From Danio rerio (taxonomy: Eukaryota > Chordata > Actinopteri > Cypriniformes > Danionidae): a DNA stretch of 64,000 nucleotides. Below the pieces are notes generated by a model. It was not told the DNA's origin, ran no database searches, and saw only the letters and a list, made by a program, of their open reading frames with translations. Made by a program: the position numbers and the translations under genes. The stretch spans positions 11,803,001 through 11,867,000 of the forward strand of contig NC_133200.1 of the NCBI RefSeq assembly GCF_049306965.1, given 5' to 3'. Each line of letters starts with the position of its first letter. The first letter of the stretch is position 1. Of the stretch, positions 33,451 through 44,905 are shown one piece after another.

Positions 33451-34175
33451 CAGTTTAGGTCAGAATGATTAGCCCCTCTGTGGATTTTTAAATATTTTCC
33501 AAATGATGTTTAAGAAAGCAAGGATTTTTTCACAGTATTTCCTATAATATTTTTTCTTCTAGAGAACGTCTTATTTGTTTTATTTCGGCTAGAACAAAAG
33601 CAGTTTTAAAGGTTTTAAAAAACATTTTAAGGTCAAAATTATAAGCCCCATTAAGCTATATTTTTTTCTGATTGTCTAAAGAACAAACTATGGTAATACA
33701 AGAACTTGCCTTGTTACCCTAATTAACCCAGTTTAGATTTTAAATTGCTCATTAATCTGATTAGTGTCTTAAAAATATCTAGTAAAATATTATGTACTGT
33801 CATCATGGCAAAGATAAAAGAAATAATTTATTAGAAATTATTTAGGTAACACTTTTAGTTTAGGTCACAATTCATGCCTTAACTAGGCTTATTACCTGTC
33901 TATTATTTAGATTTTAACTGCTTATTAGCAGTTATAAATGCATGATCTTTTTCTGCATCTCTAATCTTGGCCAAAACCTAAACCCATTACCTTACTAACT
34001 ATTGATAAACAGCTAATTAATAGTTTATTACACTGGTAATATTATTTAATGGATTGTAATAATATGAATAGTGACCTAAAGGTGTTAGCATTATTTATTA
34101 AAATTATTATATTTAGAAATTTGTTTAAAAAATCTTTCTTTCTGTTTCCAGGATAATAATTCTGACTTCAACTGT
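33451..34175. mobile_element. Tc1/mariner-type MITE (cagttgaagtc family) with nested MITE
   Basis: Ends cagtttaggtcagaatgatt and ttctgacttcaactg, bordered by TA. Near 33843-34090 it contains a second element with ends aacacttttagtttaggtca and tgacctaaaggtgtt. Other copies of the outer family lie at about 36950-37488, 42533-42930 and 57036-57534. Confidence 0.75.
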
Positions 34176-34588
34176 ACATTTTTTCTCCCGATGCATGCAA
34201 TGTATTAGCATTTTTATTAATGCCTTGTATTATTAATTGTTTTATATTTCATATTTTTAATATTCCATATGTTTTTTTTTTTTGTTTCAAGCAGTTTTGT
34301 TGACATTAAACTAAACTTATTTATTAACTTATTTAATAAACAGTGGGTTAAAATAAAATTTGTGAGAAAATAAAACTAAAATCGAACAGATCTGAAGTTA
34401 GATACAAGACTGAAAATGCAAAACAAGTCATCTTTAAAGGGGTTTAATTAAAAAAAGACAATAAATAAGCAGTATATACAAATGTCTCCAATACAAAAAT
34501 ATGTTTTCTGATAAATAATTACAAATAATATACACAAACAAAGTCAAAGTCTATTGGATTCTGTAACAAGTTGAGCTCTCATCGTCCT

Positions 34589-35647
34589 TCATTGGTAAAA
34601 CTGATGGCTATATGAAGCATCATCCATTGTTGTGCAGGGAAACTGTAAAAAGAAGGAAAAAATATTAAATATTTGTGCATAACAAACAAATCAAACTCAT
34701 ATTTACAGCCATTAAATGACCAATTACAATTCATAACGAACTTTAGTGGTACATTAGTTTGTTAGTTAATGTATTAATGTATCAAAATCCAAAGTTTTGC
34801 TTGTTAACATCAGTTAATGCACTGTGATTTACCATGAACTAATATTATTTAACTTAAATAACATTAACAAACATTAGTTAATATTGTATTAAATGTATTA
34901 CTAATAGTTTGTTAAATACATTAGCTAACATTAACTAATGGACCATGATTTTAAAGTGTTACTGAAAAGCCTTCTTACCATATAAGACTGTGCATCTCTG
35001 AAATGTGAAGTAGCAGGAAAGCTGTTCTCCATCTGTTCTCTGGAATCTCCAAAGCTTGTGAGTGTTGGACAATACTGAACATTATCTTGCATGAGTCCCT
35101 GTTGTCCATCCATACACACGTTTTCAAAAACCAGACCAGACTGAAGCCTATCTGAAGCTTCAGCAGAGCAGCACATCTCATAATTTGGCACCTCAGCCTG
35201 TCTGAGTTGGTCAGAAAGATGTGAAATGTAGCTAATGGCAAGACGGAGGGTCTCAATCTTAGTCAAGGTTTGTCCAGCAGGAGCCACAGATGGAGGTAAG
35301 AAGGATCTGAGATGATGAAGAGCTTTGGTCAAATCCCTCATTCGGAGTTTCTCTCGTTCGCTTGCTGATTGTCGCTTCATTCCTGGGTTTTTAGATCTGG
35401 AACGTCTCTTTGAATCAACGGGAAGAGCTAGCTTTAGCTTTTTAGCTTGCAAACAGTCAACATTGGCATTTTCAGGACCTTCCAGTTGTCTTCCAGCTCC
35501 CCAAGGGGGAGAAAAGCATCCGGAATCGATGGAGGAGCTTGGAGAAAGGCTCCCACATGCGCTGAAGTAACCACAATCAGCACTCGAGATGGGTTCGAGT
35601 TTGCATTTGGCTGCTTGGAGCAAGTAAGGAGGAAGGTTAAACTCCAT
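34589..35647 (-). CDS. mespa: Mesp-type bHLH transcription factor (mespa)
   Basis: Two exons on the minus strand: 35647-34979 (223 codons, donor GTAAGA) and 34642-34589 (17 residues FPCTTMDDASYSHQFYQ, acceptor TTTTTACAG), 240 residues in all. The ATG is the first in the frame after the TATA box. The Mesp bHLH spans about residues 91-148: RQSASEREKLRMRDLTKALH (basic region and helix 1), loop LPPSVAPAGQTLTKIETLR, then helix 2. The N-terminal part has the Ser-rich repeats CGYFSACGSLSPSSS and DSGCFSP found in Mesp proteins. Mesp factors act in the nucleus of presomitic mesoderm, setting segment boundaries and rostro-caudal identity. The upstream T-box pair fits Tbx6 control. It is the a-type paralogue by comparison with its neighbour; whether mespaa or mespab is undecided. 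Confidence 0.88.
34740..34970 (-). mobile_element. MITE in the mespa intron
   Basis: Repetitive gttaatgtatt / cattaactaatg sequence ending in ttttaaagtgttact, the typical edge of an abundant fish MITE. It fills most of the 336-bp mespa intron and stops less than 10 bp from the splice donor. A relative in the opposite orientation is at about 37560-37815. Confidence 0.6.
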
Positions 35648-35720
35648 GGTCGAGTTCTTGGAGATGTTTCTGGTTCTCTGGAGCTTGAGTGAATGCTGAA
35701 GGGCCTGGAGGAAGGAGCTC

Positions 35721-35728
35721 AATATATC
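35721..35728 (-). promoter_or_regulatory. mespa: Probable TATA box of mespa
   Basis: The minus strand reads GATATATTG, about 75 bp before the ATG and 11 bp from the T-box pair, an arrangement mirrored at mespb. Confidence 0.5.
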
Positions 35729-35738
35729 CCGGATGAGG

Positions 35739-35756
35739 AGGTGTGATGTTGCACCT
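35739..35756. promoter_or_regulatory. mespa: Proximal T-box half-site pair of mespa
   Basis: AGGTGTGA-TG-TTGCACCT. The left half is the exact T-box consensus AGGTGTGA. The right half is the complement of AGGTGCAA. The halves point apart with a 2-bp spacer, 92 bp upstream of the ATG. Confidence 0.7.
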
Positions 35757-35798
35757 CCAGAAGGCGCTGAGGAATTTCAAAGAGGCCCAGAGACGTCG

Positions 35799-35874
35799 CA
35801 CCAGGGGCAGGGGGTCTCTGGGAAAAATCACATCACTTTGGGACACGTAGAGGGTGGAGGAGAGTTTTTAATTT
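35799..35874. repeat. Upstream module, copy 1 (mespa promoter)
   Basis: accaggggcaggggg, then tctgggaaaaatcaca, then ggacacgtagagggtggagg. Two further copies follow upstream. It contains a TGGGAA core like that bound by RBPJ. Confidence 0.8.
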
Positions 35875-35899
35875 GTTTTATTTTATGTTACACCGAAAC

Positions 35900-36325
35900 A
35901 AATTATTCAGAGATGATTGCTTGGATTTACTCAATTTTTTTATGTTAAGTGGCTGTAAACTATTTATTTGGGCTGATTTTAAACAAACAAATTGAGTTTA
36001 ATTTTATTCAATTTAATTTGTTTGTTTAAATTCAACACAAATAAATAGTTTGCAACAGTTTTGCAGACATTATTTTTTTCAGTGTACTTTTTTTTTTTTT
36101 TGTCTTTTGCTTAATCTATAAACGCAACCAACACTCCAAAAAATAGGTCTGCTGCTTATTCAAATTAATATGAGTAGAACCAATACAACTCTTAAGGACA
36201 ACTTATTTGCTTTATGACCAATCCTCTTAAATTTGTAAAAATTATTAAGTTAACTTAATTGATTTGTGTTGGGACAACATAAAGGAATTGTGTAGAACCC
36301 CATATACTTTTACAGTGAAGGATGC
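35900..36325. mobile_element. Two short MITEs upstream of mespa
   Basis: About 35945-36050 is a near palindrome (ctatttatttgggctgattt against caacacaaataaatag). About 36120-36320 is a different common family (aatgattgtt-type; ttgtgttgggacaacataaa, then cttttacagtg). Confidence 0.55.
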
Positions 36326-36482
36326 GTTAACTGGTTGAAAGTATATTGATAGGTTACACATATCAGGCAATGCATTTACTAACATAAACAATATATTTAT
36401 TACAGTATTTCTTCACATTGTATTACACTATTTGTTCATATTGTTACATTTGTGACTTATATATTTTAATAAATTGAAGTAA

Positions 36483-36560
36483 TACCAGGGGCAGGGGATT
36501 TCTGGGAAATATAACAACACTTTGGGACACGTGGAGGGTGGAGGAGAGTTTTAAATGTAC
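36483..36560. repeat. Upstream module, copy 2
   Basis: taccaggggcaggggattt, then ctgggaaatataacaacact, then gggacacgtggagggtggag. It has both TGGGAA and a CACGTG E-box. Confidence 0.8.
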
Positions 36561-36809
36561 GTTTGGTAGCGTTGTTTTGTTTTATTTTTTGTTATATTCA
36601 TAAAGATAATTTTTCTTTTTTTGTCATTTGCTTATATGAATTTAAACAATTATGCATAAATTGGTTGGAAGTAACATTAAGAGGTTACACTTTAAAATAA
36701 GGTTAATGCATTTACTTACATATTCAGATAATGAACAATACATTTATTACAGTACTTGTTCATATTATATTACAAGTATTACACTATTTATTCATATTGT
36801 TAAACGTCA

Positions 36810-36890
36810 TACCAGGGGCAGGGGATTTGTGAGAAAAATCACAACACTTCGGGACAACTGAAGGCTGGAGGAGACTTTTTAATTGACGTT
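36810..36890. repeat. Upstream module, copy 3
   Basis: taccaggggcaggggattt, then gtgagaaaaatcacaacact, then gggacaactgaaggctggag. The least conserved of the three; TGGGAA and CACGTG are both changed. Confidence 0.78.
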
Positions 36891-36949
36891 TAGTAGTTTA
36901 GTAGTACAATTTAGTTTTTATTTTATATTCATTCATGGAAATTAGGTCT

Positions 36950-37488
36950 TGGGAAATAAGTCTTGTTTTTTATTTATTTTTTTGTTCTTTTTCAAATATT
37001 TCCCAGATGATGTTTAACAGAGCAAGGAAATTTTCACAGAATGTCCGATAATATTTATTCTTCTAGAGAAAGTCTTACTTGCTTTATTTTGGTTAGAATA
37101 AATGCAGTATTTTTTTTTTTTTAAAGAAATTTTAAGGTCAAAATTATTATTCCCTTTAAGCTATATTTTTGTTGATAGTCTACAAAACAAACCATTGTTA
37201 TAAAATAACTTGTTTAATTACCCAATCCTGCCTAGTTAGTTAACCTAGGTAAGCCTTTAAATGTCACTTTAAGCTGTATAGAAGTGTCTTATAAAATACC
37301 TTGTCAAATATTATTTACTGTCATCATGGCAAAGATAAAAATAAATCAGTTATTAGAAATGAGATATTAAAACTATTATGTTTAGAAATGTGTTTAACAA
37401 ATATTCTCTCTGTTAAATAGAAATTGGGGGAAAAATACCCAGGGGGGCTAATAATTTAGAGGGGCTAATAAGTCTGATTTCAACTGTA
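36950..37488. mobile_element. Tc1/mariner-type MITE, cagttgaagtc family
   Basis: Matches 33451-34175 and 57036-57534 over most of its length (tgtcatcatggcaaagataa). The right end is gatttcaactgta; the left end is lost. Confidence 0.72.
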
Positions 37489-37559
37489 CTTTTGTTTAGT
37501 TTTTTCTTTTGCATATATAAATGCAAACAAGGATGCGTATTTGGTTAAAAGTAACATTA

Positions 37560-37815
37560 GGAGGTTATATAAACAATGAACAAAGCATTTATTACAGTTT
37601 TTGTTTAAGTTAGTTAATGAAAATACAGTTGTTTATTGTTAGTTCATTAACGGTGCATTAACTCATGTTAACAAGCATGAAGTCTGATGTTAATAATGCA
37701 TTAGTAAATGTTGACTTATGATTAATAAATGCTGTACAAGTATTGCTCATTAATTAGTTCATGTTAGTAAATTAACTATTTCAGTAACTAATGAAACCTT
37801 ATTGGAAAGTGTGAC
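37560..37815 (+). mobile_element. MITE (gttcattaac / ttattggaaagtgtgacc family)
   Basis: Tandem-like ttagttcattaa, gttaacaagc and taataaatgctgtacaag, ending accttattggaaagtgtgac. Fragments of the same family lie at about 36340-36440 and 36690-36800. Confidence 0.6.
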
Positions 37816-38126
37816 CCATTAAGAAGATTATTTTGTTTTAAAAATATTGTTGTATTTAATTCTGAAACCATTGCAGTTATTTACTCCACCATTGTTTTGT
37901 AAATTATAGTTTTTTTTAACATTATTATAATTATTTAATCAGGGATTTGTACATTTCACATTCATGCAGATATTGTTTCATTTTTTTGTCTTTTGTTTAT
38001 TATATAAATGAAAACAAGTATGTGTTAATTATTTTTAAATTAAAAAAAATTGCAGGATGGTTTTGTTTTAAAATAATGATGTTGTATTTAATTAATACAA
38101 AGGAAACATTTTTTTTTTCGATTCAG

Positions 38127-38360
38127 GTTTACAGTTGAAGACATATTTATTAAACAATATTAAAATTATTAGCCCTTGTGTGAAATTAGAATTCCTTTTT
38201 ACATATTTATCAAGTGCTGTTTGATGAACAGAATAATTTTGCAACATTTTGAGAATAATTGTTTTAATAATAACTAATATATAATTTCCAATAACTAGAA
38301 AATTTATAATTTCTATTAACTATTTTTTTTCCTTTTCATAATGACAGTATTAAATATTGT
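38127..38360. mobile_element. Decayed copy of the cagttgaagtc MITE
   Basis: Starts tttacagttgaagaca and carries attattagcccttgtg. The right part is lost. Confidence 0.5.
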
Positions 38361-39852
38361 TATTTTGAAAGATACACGCTTAAAAATATTTTTGCTGCTT
38401 GTTGAAACTAATTATGTAAAATTAGCTGAATCAACCCTTGAGTTTTGTGTGGCAACTTAATTATTTTATGTTCAATCCACTTGTCAAAACAGTGAAGTTT
38501 TATTAAGGATAACTTTTATTTAGTTCTATTAAGGATAATATTTTTTTTTTTAAATATTGCAAAAATTGCTTTTATTTTAGTCAAACTAAAAGAAAAAAAG
38601 ACTTTTTCTGAGTTTACTAAATTTACTTTAAAAACAGTTATAATATACACAAGATTCTATTTAAAATGCAATTTGAAAAATAAAAGTATATAATAAATAT
38701 TTCTGATACTAAATAAAATGTCTTATAAATGTATTTATTTAGGATTTTTGTTAACATTTTATTCATAAAAGGGGTTAATCTTTTATTCCTGTTTATTAGG
38801 AATGTTAAAAATATGTTAATGTATGATTTTCCACTTAATATTATTAAAAGCTTGCTCTCACGCTGTAACACCTCTTTCCCTGAAGTGTGTAGTGTATAAA
38901 GTGTCAGTTGTTAGCAGGTTTTTGTTTAGACAACTGACTTTTTCATTTTATTGCCTTAAGGGAAAGAGCTAAGGAAAGACATTACCATTTAACAGGGCAG
39001 ATTTGAGAAGCTTTTTAAATCACAGTTTTGATTTTGTATTAAAATGTGAGCCATATTATGTACAACAGCAAAACGAAAGTACAACTTAAAATAGTATTTT
39101 AAAAGATAGCATACACACATAGGAATTATTTAGATTAATGCAGAATTAATTTAATATTTTGACTCTTAAAAGGTCAAAATGTGCATGATTTAAAACAAAT
39201 CTAACTGCTGTAAAATTGCTGTCTGACTCAAGCTTGCCTGTGTTGTATATGGAGTTGTTTTGCTCTCTGAGGTGTAAGTTGACCTCTTCCTCATTGCCTG
39301 AGCTTGTGGATTACAGCTTCAGTGAGAGCTGCTTTAAGGAAATGGTTCCCAGACCAAAACGTGTCGCTTTTTGCTCCTTTCTGCCCCGTGCTGCCCTGAA
39401 ATAATTAGATTTTGACTGTTCCCAGACAGCACACTTATCTGACACCAGACCAGAAGCAGAACCTTCTGTGATTCTGCAGATGAAATAAAAAACAATTTAA
39501 ATCCCAAATTGTAGGTAGAAATCTTTAACTCTTTCAGATTAAAAAAGGTTCTTTACATCGCTGTAAAAAAATATTTTAGGAGTAGGAACTAACCCTTTCT
39601 TTGAGGAACCAGAAAAAAAAAAATTCTGACTGTTTTGGACATTTATTTTTGTGAGTGTGCATTGAAATTTATTGACTTATTTATTTATTTTTTATTTATT
39701 TATTTATTTATTATTATTATTATTTTTATTTTTATTTTTTACAAAATTTAGTACCCTTTTATAATATATTTTAACGAAAAGCTTGTTTCTACACCATTTC
39801 TAACTCAGATTTTTGTTTTAGGACTATTGTCTTAAAATAATGCTTACAAACG

Positions 39853-39854
<2 letters not shown>
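38361..39854. other. Distal upstream region of mespa
   Basis: About 38850-39480 is less AT-rich and shows no repeat I recognise. It contains a single T-box-like half-site (TAACACCT, 38866-38873) and the degenerate pair at 39270-39287. Candidate enhancer. Low-complexity ttta runs follow at about 39675-39740. Confidence 0.45.
39270..39287. promoter_or_regulatory. Degenerate T-box half-site pair, distal to mespa
   Basis: AGGTGTAA-GT-TGACCTCT. The left half is a good T-box site. The right half differs from TGACACCT at two positions. Same spacing and orientation as the proximal pairs, 3.6 kb upstream of the mespa ATG. Confidence 0.4.

Positions 39855-39932
<78 letters not shown>
39855..39932. repeat. 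(TA)n microsatellite
   Basis: About 78 bp of TA. A run of about 21 A follows at 40083-40103. Confidence 0.97.
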
Positions 39933-39937
<5 letters not shown>

Positions 39938-40724
39938 TTATTTAAACCTATGTATATCTTTATGTTGAATGGGAGTGTCTACTTTAATTTTTTTAAATAA
40001 CTTTTTTAAAAAACAAATGCAAAAATGTGGATTAAAAAAATCAATAATCTACAGCCATTCAGCGTAACAGATATATTTATGCAAAAAAAAAAAAAAAAAA
40101 AAAACATTCTCATTCTGTCCTGTAATTATACATAAGTATATTAAGGACTCAATGATGATAATAAATGTTTAATATTTAAATTATTAAAACAATCATGCTA
40201 CAACATCCTCTGCATAAATTATAGGAAATTTTCTGCTTGTTCTGAAAGTATTTTTACAACTTTGTAAAAAAAGAAATGAATCCTATTCTTTTATTAATGT
40301 ATAATTAAATGGATTCGTTTAGAATATCGATGGTTAGGTGTCAATTATAATAACTTTTGTAAAAATAAAATGTAAAAATATCAGTGAAATATTATTTCAT
40401 CATCATTCATTGTCACATATTTATCCAAGATTACAAATTTGGTTGATAGTAAGCCTGTAAATTTGCAAGCATGCTGTAAACTAATAATGAAAATTTACTG
40501 TAAAATTTACAGTAACTTACTGGCAATTTTGTTTGATAGTTAGACTTCAAACCTACAAGCTCACTGTAAATTAATATTAATTATATTTGTAATGTTAAAA
40601 AATACAGCACAATTAAAAATATTTATTTGAAATGTGCTTATAAATTTTACAGTCTTAATGACAACCAATTTTAAATTTTACAGTCTTTTTTTATACAGTT
40701 TGATTACAGTTTTACAGTTTGATT

Positions 40725-40960
40725 TGGAACTCACTACATCTGCCATCAGAAACATTGACTCCCTCACATTAATCAAGTCAAGACTAAAAACCCATTTACT
40801 TAGGATAACTTTAAATACTTAATTAATGAATTAGTTGTATCTGCACTTTTGCTGTGTATATTGTTTTTATGATTTCTCTTGTTTTATTGTACAGTGTCCT
40901 TGAGTTGCCAGAAAGGCATCATTAAATAAAATGTATTATTATTATTATTATTAATATTAT
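40725..40960 (+). mobile_element. LINE (L2/CR1 type) 3' end
   Basis: The + strand reads LTTSAIRNIDSLTLIKSRLK then THLLRI, the C-terminal ORF2 signature. A typical 3' tail follows (cagtgtccttgagttgccag, then aataaaatgtattattatta). Confidence 0.75.
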
Positions 40961-40992
40961 TATATTCTGTAATTATTAATATAAGAAAAAAG

Positions 40993-41120
40993 AGTGATCA
41001 TTCATTCATTTTCTTTTAGCTTAATCTCTGATTTACCAGAGGTCACCAGAGTGGAATGAACCACCACAATTGCAGCTTATGTTTTACGCAGCAGATGCTC
41101 TTCCAGCAGAATCCCAGAAC
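40993..41120 (-). mobile_element. DANA-type SINE 3' fragment
   Basis: Complement of the SINE tail (attcattttcttttagctta, ggtcaccagagtggaatgaa, cagcagatgctcttcc). Confidence 0.8.
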
Positions 41121-41180
41121 TAGGAAAATTAGTGATCAATCTAAATTTTATAATATTAAAAATTAATAAAAACATTTTGA

Positions 41181-41537
41181 GGGCGCCATGGTGGTGCAGA
41201 GGGTAGCACGATTGCCGCACAACAACAAGTTTGCTGGTTCGAGCTGTTCAGTTGGCATTTCTCTGTGGAGTTTGCATGTTCTCCACGTGTTCGCATGGGT
41301 TTCCTCTGGGTGCTCCAGATTCCCCCACAGTCCAAAGACTGTGATTTGGGTATGCTAAATTGTGCATAGTGTATGTGTGTAAATGAGTGTGTATGGATGT
41401 TTCCCAGTACTGGGTTTCAGCTGGATGGGCATTCGCTGCATGAAACATTCCGGATAAATTGGTGGTTCATTCCGCTGTGGCAACCCCAGATTAATAAAGG
41501 GACTAAGCCGAAAGAAAAAGATTTAATGAATAAATGA
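41181..41537 (+). mobile_element. DANA-type SINE, near full length
   Basis: Head ggcgccatggtggtgcagag, B-box-like ggttcgagct, body tttgcatgttctccacgtgt, tail ttcattccgctgtggcaacc and gactaagccgaaag. Moderately diverged. Confidence 0.9.
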
Positions 41538-41799
41538 AAAACATTATGCTGAAAGGAGTCATACATAGCATGAAGCTAGTCTTCTATAACTTCGGTAAAT
41601 CATTTTAAAAATGTATGTCAGTCATTAAAAAGACCAAACTTCCACAATACAAAACCAAAAACATCTAAATTGCGCGCTTAACTCATTAAAAACCTGACTT
41701 GTCGCTGTTAATTCACAGAAATGTTGATTTAAAGTCTCATACCCTCCTGCAAATGAGTTGACTTCTTCCTTTTTTTCAAAGCGTCTTAGTTTTTCCTGC

Positions 41800-42240
41800 A
41801 GCATCAAAGGTTGATTAGCACATCAATGCGAAGTGTTTTTCTTCTCCTGCTCGGTTAAATGTTGATTCGAGGTAAACATCTAAATGGTCTAAACCCTTTC
41901 CTCCCAGCGCTCTGTAAACTGCGTATTGAGCTCCACGTTAGCATATCAGTCACAGGGTCAAGGCTATCTGAGTTTCTAATGACATGGGTTTCTGACACCT
42001 CGGACGGGCCTGAAGTGCATTAGAGGATTATGAAGATAAGCATGCATGAAGTTCAGGCTTTTGAAGAGATAATCGTGGAGGCCAGACTTTGAGGTGCGAG
42101 ATGCTCTTTTGTTGTTGACCTGCGGTTCATTAAGAAGGAGCTTCTATTTGCACAGGCCTGATTAGGAAGGAGTTGATGACGAGGCCTTTGTGTGACGATT
42201 TGTGGGAGAAAGGTGAATGAAGTAGGGTTGAGAAAATCAT
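41800..42240. other. Non-repetitive stretch between the mesp genes
   Basis: More balanced base composition than its surroundings and no repeat recognised. It contains a single TGACACCT half-site (41993-42000). Could be a conserved non-coding element; no coding frame. Confidence 0.4.
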
Positions 42241-42403
42241 CATTTTTGTTTTACTTTTTTAAGCTTACATAGTGTAAAGTATTTTGTAACAAAACATAGA
42301 CAAAAGTGTAATTATAATTTATTTATTATTTAATATTATAGAATAATGACTTTTGGTTACATTTTTGTTTATAAATAACAATTTTCATTTACCTTGCATT
42401 TAC

Positions 42404-42530
<127 letters not shown>

Positions 42531-42532
42531 GA

Positions 42533-42930
42533 GTTTTAATTAACTCATTTCTAATAACTGATTTCTTTTATCTTTGCCATTAAGACAGTACATAATATTT
42601 TACTAGATATTTTTCAAGACACTTCTATACAGCTTCAAGTGACATTTAAAGGCTTAACTAGGTTAATTAGGTCAACTTAGCAGGTTAGCAAATTATTGTA
42701 TAACAGTGCTTTGTTCTGTATACTGCTGAAAATATGTATTAGCCTACTTGAGGAGGCTAATAATTTTGTCCTTAAAGTGGTGTTTAAAAAATTTAACTTT
42801 TATTCTAGCTGAAATAAAAGAAATAGGATTTTCTTCAGGATGCCCTTGCTCTGTTAAACAATATTTGGTAAATATTTGAAAAAGAAAAAAATTCAAAAGG
42901 GGGCTAATAATTCTGACACATATATATCAG
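42533..42930. mobile_element. Tc1/mariner-type MITE, left end replaced by (TCTA)n
   Basis: Same family as 57036-57534 (taactcatttctaataactg, gacatttaaaggcttaacta, ggggctaataattctgac). The left end is missing where the microsatellite begins. Confidence 0.72.
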
Positions 42931-44604
42931 AGTTTCTTGCCCACTTTGATTTTTTTTTTTCATGTGGCATTTGATTATATTTTTGTTAGTGAAGAAAATC
43001 TCAACACTTTTCACTTAGCTTCTTTATAAGACATACGGTTAAAATTTTATATAAGACAAACCCGGGTTAAAATTTAAGTTGTATTTATTTTGACAATTTT
43101 ATAGAGGTTTCTTCAGTTTTTTTTTAATAAAAATATTGCCCCTCCCATAAATAGGTCAGAATAACAAATGTTTTAATTTGATGTGGTCGAGAAAATCAAA
43201 GTGTTATTCAACTTATTTTACTTTCAACCCTTTTTTAGGTTTAGCTGGACTGAATTTTTTAAAAAATATTTATAAAAATCAAGTATATAAGTACACAAAT
43301 AAAGCATTAAAACGTGAACAGATTTAATATTTAGAGAGAATGTATTTAAAACGAAACAAATAGGACCTACAGTATATGTCATTTCATTCAGGACTAGATA
43401 GGCCTAGTTTGTGGCAATGACGGAAGCTGTTGGCTATTGCAGCCGTTTTGAACGGAAAACGCACGAAAATAGCATTTTCTTCACTTTGCAAACTATCTTA
43501 AGGTAATTTCCAGTAATCTGCATGTTGTTAATAAATTTGGTATAGGACAAAATTATCGAACGATAAGCAAAAAACTGTGTTGCTTTTGAACGTGATGAGG
43601 TTAGCTTGTTAGCTAACATTGGCTGATTTGTCACAGGTTTTCTGTTGACAAAATACATTTAAATAGCTTAACGTGGGATTTTTCATCTACCAAATCTGCA
43701 CGGGTATATTTCTCAATGTCTAAAGTCGACTAATATAGCATAAAATTCAACTTACTTGCGATTTAAATGTAAAATAAATAACCATATCAGGTTGTACAGC
43801 TGATGAATATTGGATTAACAGCAAACCTAACTTAATTGTGTAATTTAATATAATATAATACAAATATAATATAATATTGGCCTAATTTATCATATCATAT
43901 AATATGATTTTTATATAGGCTATTATGTTTTTTTATTTAATGAATTAATAAAGTAGTTTTGAGGTATACAAATCTGGGTTTAAGCATATTAAATTAGCTT
44001 AATCTGCTAAAATCTGATACACGTGAAAATGAAGGCCATTATCAGGATTTAGAGTGTAATTTACATGTAAATGGCTGTGAAGACAAAACTTGCTGATGCT
44101 GTAACTGATCAGTGGAGTTAACTACATCGAGTTGTGCAAAGATGTTTTTACAGATTTTACACATTTAATCAGACTTCTTGCATAGTGTTATTTAAATACT
44201 GCCAGGTAATGTATTGTACAGTTTAGGGTGTATATTGTTACAGTTACAAATCCATTAATTGGACCCATTCAGCAAAAGCATTGCTGTGAAGTTGAACACG
44301 TTGGCGGTTCAATTGCCCCCTCTTGTGGGTACTACAGATATTTACTTTTTACTTTATTTTTTGCTTTTCTGACTAAAATAAAATCAGAATAAAATACAAA
44401 TAAACAATAAAACGATTGTGTGTGTGTGTATAATTGTTTTATTATTTATTTGCATTTTATTACTACAGCTGTTTTATTTTGACATGTTTACTAATTATAA
44501 TAATAGTAATAATAATAATAACAACATTAATCAAACAAGGTCTTAAAATTATTTTTAGATCGGCTTTTACATTTGTTGACAATTGTTGGTTATCAACAAA
44601 ATAA

Positions 44605-44608
<4 letters not shown>
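42931..44608. other. Intergenic DNA between mespa and mespb
   Basis: AT-rich, no exon-like frame. About 43400-43680 is somewhat GC-richer (aatgacggaagctg, gaacggaaaacgcacg) but gives no gene. Confidence 0.5.

Positions 44609-44665
<57 letters not shown>
44609..44665. repeat. (TA)n microsatellite
   Basis: About 57 bp of TA, 240 bp beyond the mespb stop codon. Confidence 0.96.
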
Positions 44666-44670
<5 letters not shown>

Positions 44671-44905
44671 GGGATAATACAATAGACAAAATGTTTGACA
44701 TTGAGACAAACTGTTTTTATTATAAATATTAATAAATTAGTATCACATTGTACAAAAGACATGAACATACAAAAAATATATAATATTAAAATAGAAATCT
44801 TAAAATAAGATAAAAAGTTATTTATTAAATACTGTACAAAAAAGTCCATAAAAATTTGAACTTCATATTCAACATTTGAAAATTTTAAAATATTTAGATG
44901 AGAAT

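Noticed and set aside
35325-35692. Two + strand frames across the mespa coding exon
   Set aside because: They are antisense shadows of the GC-rich bHLH exon. The minus-strand frame has the bHLH domain and proper splice sites.
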